5,991 nt of DNA from Minisyncoccota bacterium (GTDB taxonomy: Bacteria > Patescibacteriota > Minisyncoccia > SW-4-49-11): contig JAHEOE010000121.1 in assembly GCA_018609785.1 (NCBI GenBank), positions 1 to 5,991 on the forward strand, given 5' to 3'. Numbering within the stretch: the first letter of the stretch is position 1; each line of letters starts with the position of its first letter. Of this stretch, positions 4,519-5,991 are shown piece after piece. A model generated the notes under the pieces. The model was given only the letters and a program-made list of their open reading frames with translations. It had not been told where the DNA came from and made no database searches. The position numbers and the translations under genes are program-made.

Positions 4519-4998
4519 GTGGCCAATATTATTTATCTGTCGGTTACGGGCAATAAACAAGGGCTCATTTCCCGGGGTGCTTCAACAATTGATTCGATCG
4601 GGAATAAATATCAGTCGGGACACGAGGATGAAATACTGGTGTTTGAGGTTTCATCCGGTCTGTCGATGGGGCAGAATGTCAGTTTTCAGCCGTTAGATAT
4701 CCGTAAACCGATTGATAAGGCATCACCACTTCTCGCCCAGGCTCTTACAAACAGTGAAATGCTAACGTGTAATTTCTCATTCTACCGGACAGGTATGAAT
4801 GGCAGTATGGAGTTATATTACAAAATAAAACTGACAGAGGCCGCAATTGTCAGTCTTAATTGTTTTTATCCGAACTCCGTCACACATAACGATTCACAGC
4901 CGGAAGAAAGTCTTTCAATCCGCTTTAAGTCCGTGACCTGGGAACATGTTATGGCCGGAACCAGTGCGTACAGTATCTGGGATGACAGGAGTTTCTGA
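4519..4998 (+). CDS. hcp: Hcp, T6SS tube/carrier protein
   Basis: A 159-residue protein of the Hcp family, whose hexamer rings stack into the inner tube of the type VI secretion system and often carry effectors in the lumen. It matches the enterobacterial subtype by GNKQGLIS (11-18), IDSIGNKYQSGHEDEI (24-39), RKPIDKASPLLAQAL (62-76), the NSVTHNDSQPEES stretch (119-131) and the C-terminal IWDDR. The length is normal for a free Hcp with no C-terminal toxin extension. It begins with GTG, preceded by AAGGA with 6-base spacing. Its stop overlaps the start of the next gene as TGATG, so it is translated with the effector and probably carries it. No other T6SS structural gene is on the plasmid, so this is an orphan Hcp that would need a host apparatus. 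The psi-like Xer site lies just upstream. Confidence 0.92.
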   Translation: MANIIYLSVTGNKQGLISRGASTIDSIGNKYQSGHEDEILVFEVSSGLSMGQNVSFQPLDIRKPIDKASPLLAQALTNSEMLTCNFSFYRTGMNGSMELYYKIKLTEAAIVSLNCFYPNSVTHNDSQPEESLSIRFKSVTWEHVMAGTSAYSIWDDRSF

Positions 4999-5924
4999 TG
5001 CCAACAGCCCGTGTATTATCGACCCAGCCCGCTTACAGTCGTGAATTTGATGATTACTGTAATAAACTCAAAACGCTTTCTGAGCGTGCGGCATCTTATC
5101 TTTTATATGACCCTGAAGTGAAAATAATTTACCGGGAAAATATCCGCAAGGCGATAGCGTATCTGCGGGAAGAATTTTACCGGAAGCGGAGTTCGGCTGA
5201 GGATCATTATGCTTACATGCAGGGCAGGGATAATGCGTTTAATGGTCTTGTTTATTTGTACCAGAGTGAAGAGGCTGATTACCAACGTGGCAGACGGAAT
5301 GACTGGTCTGTTTATGAGGCAACTGAACAATTTGAAGAGCAGGGATGGCTTTTTTATGCAAAAAAAACAGGTGAGGTTGTTGGAGGGCTAATTCAGATTG
5401 CTGGTGGTTATTTTACTTTTAAAACAGGACAAATGATCAGATCAAATACATTAAAAGGAATTGGAGCATTGGCAATACTGACCGGAGGTAGCAATACAAT
5501 AGAACATTTAAATGAAATAACATATAATTATACAAGAGGGAAGAGTGGAAATAATCATCGTAATTATTTTGAAAATGCAATGGCTGAAATTGCTGAATAT
5601 GCAGGTTATAGTCGGCATAATGGCGAGGTAGCCTATAAGATCATGGATTTTAGTGTCAGCCTCTTTCTTTCATTTGGCGCTTTGGTTAAATTAAACAATC
5701 CAAATAAATTATTACACCTCCCTGTTTACACCCGAAACGGTGTTGTTTACCCGACAATAATCGAGCGTTGGTTTGGTAACAAAGGCGGTTACTATCTATT
5801 TCATGCATTGCGTTCTGACTTCACATTTAAATTCAAGCAAATGTCTAAACCTTTTTTTTTATATCAATCCGGCATGGCCTCATATAAATTAAAACTAATC
5901 ATACCTGAATTACTTGATGATTAA
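4998..5924 (+). CDS. DUF4225-like putative T6SS effector
   Basis: A 308-residue protein without a signal peptide, coupled to hcp by a one-base TGATG overlap, with AGGAG six bases upstream. Residues 1-120 are polar and helical. The middle has glycine-rich hydrophobic stretches at 125-141 (GEVVGGLIQIAGGYFTF) and 151-168 (TLKGIGALAILTGGSNTI), and the pattern with HLNEITY just after resembles DUF4225 proteins, which are often found behind hcp in enterobacteria. Another hydrophobic segment is at 217-230. These segments and the membrane-type partner gene suggest a membrane-targeting or pore-forming toxin, but no catalytic or pore motif proves it. Base composition falls from about 38-48% GC in blocks I counted before 5220 to about 27-35% after 5400. 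The frame crosses nine T residues at 5852-5860. It meets the putative immunity gene tail to tail with overlapping stops. Confidence 0.75.
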   Translation: MPTARVLSTQPAYSREFDDYCNKLKTLSERAASYLLYDPEVKIIYRENIRKAIAYLREEFYRKRSSAEDHYAYMQGRDNAFNGLVYLYQSEEADYQRGRRNDWSVYEATEQFEEQGWLFYAKKTGEVVGGLIQIAGGYFTFKTGQMIRSNTLKGIGALAILTGGSNTIEHLNEITYNYTRGKSGNNHRNYFENAMAEIAEYAGYSRHNGEVAYKIMDFSVSLFLSFGALVKLNNPNKLLHLPVYTRNGVVYPTIIERWFGNKGGYYLFHALRSDFTFKFKQMSKPFFLYQSGMASYKLKLIIPELLDD

Positions 5925-5991
5925 TCAAGATACTTTCTTTTCAGAATAAGGAAGTAAGATACTGATAATTTCATGCATAAAATAATGCTTC
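5851..5991. repeat. Terminal redundancy of a circular contig (right copy)
   Basis: This is the second copy of bases 1-141. It contains the natural end of the effector gene (to 5924) and, on the minus strand from 5921, the last part of the putative immunity gene, which is complete only in the left copy (71-364). Remove one copy before computing plasmid size, depth or gene counts. Confidence 0.95.

Noticed and set aside
5103..5330. Minus-strand frame of 75 codons inside the effector gene
   Set aside because: Antisense to a well-supported coupled gene, without a ribosome-binding site or a plausible product.

Overview
The window is a whole small circular plasmid of about 5,850 bp with a redundant end. 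Bases 1-141 are repeated exactly at 5851-5991, so the two ends join and the molecule is best read as a circle. The host is almost certainly a member of the Enterobacterales. The mobilisation genes and the replication origin are close relatives of those of ColE1/pMB1/p15A, the multimer-resolution site has a XerCD form, and the Hcp protein is of the enterobacterial type. There is no antibiotic-resistance gene, insertion sequence, tRNA, rRNA or CRISPR array.

Layout on the circle. (1) Backbone, about 841-3730: a ColE1-type MOBP5 mobilisation operon on the minus strand (mobC, mobA, and mobB and mobD nested out of frame inside mobA), then a pBR322/ColE1-like oriT, then a ColE1-type origin with the primer RNAII (minus strand) and its antisense regulator RNAI (plus strand). 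No rop/rom gene is seen. (2) A plus-strand gene for a ProQ/FinO-domain RNA chaperone (3862-4296) sits just upstream of the RNAII promoter, where it could act on the RNAI/RNAII copy-number circuit. (3) A psi-like XerCD recombination site lies at 4389-4416. (4) A type VI secretion (T6SS) cargo module of about 2.2 kb runs from 4519 through the circle junction to 840: hcp (tube protein) translationally coupled to a DUF4225-like putative effector on the plus strand, meeting convergently a 97-residue membrane protein (putative immunity) and a divergent short Hcp-like protein on the minus strand.

How it may work together. The plasmid resembles a colicin plasmid in backbone and logic, but the weapon is a T6SS effector with its own Hcp carrier instead of a colicin with a lysis gene. 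No T6SS structural genes are present, so a host apparatus would have to fire it. Cells that lose the plasmid would lose immunity and become targets of plasmid-bearing kin, which could stabilise the plasmid and reward its mobilisation. The family and domain calls rest on sequence patterns I can see; the antibacterial role, the immunity pairing and the copy-control role of the ProQ-like protein are inferences.
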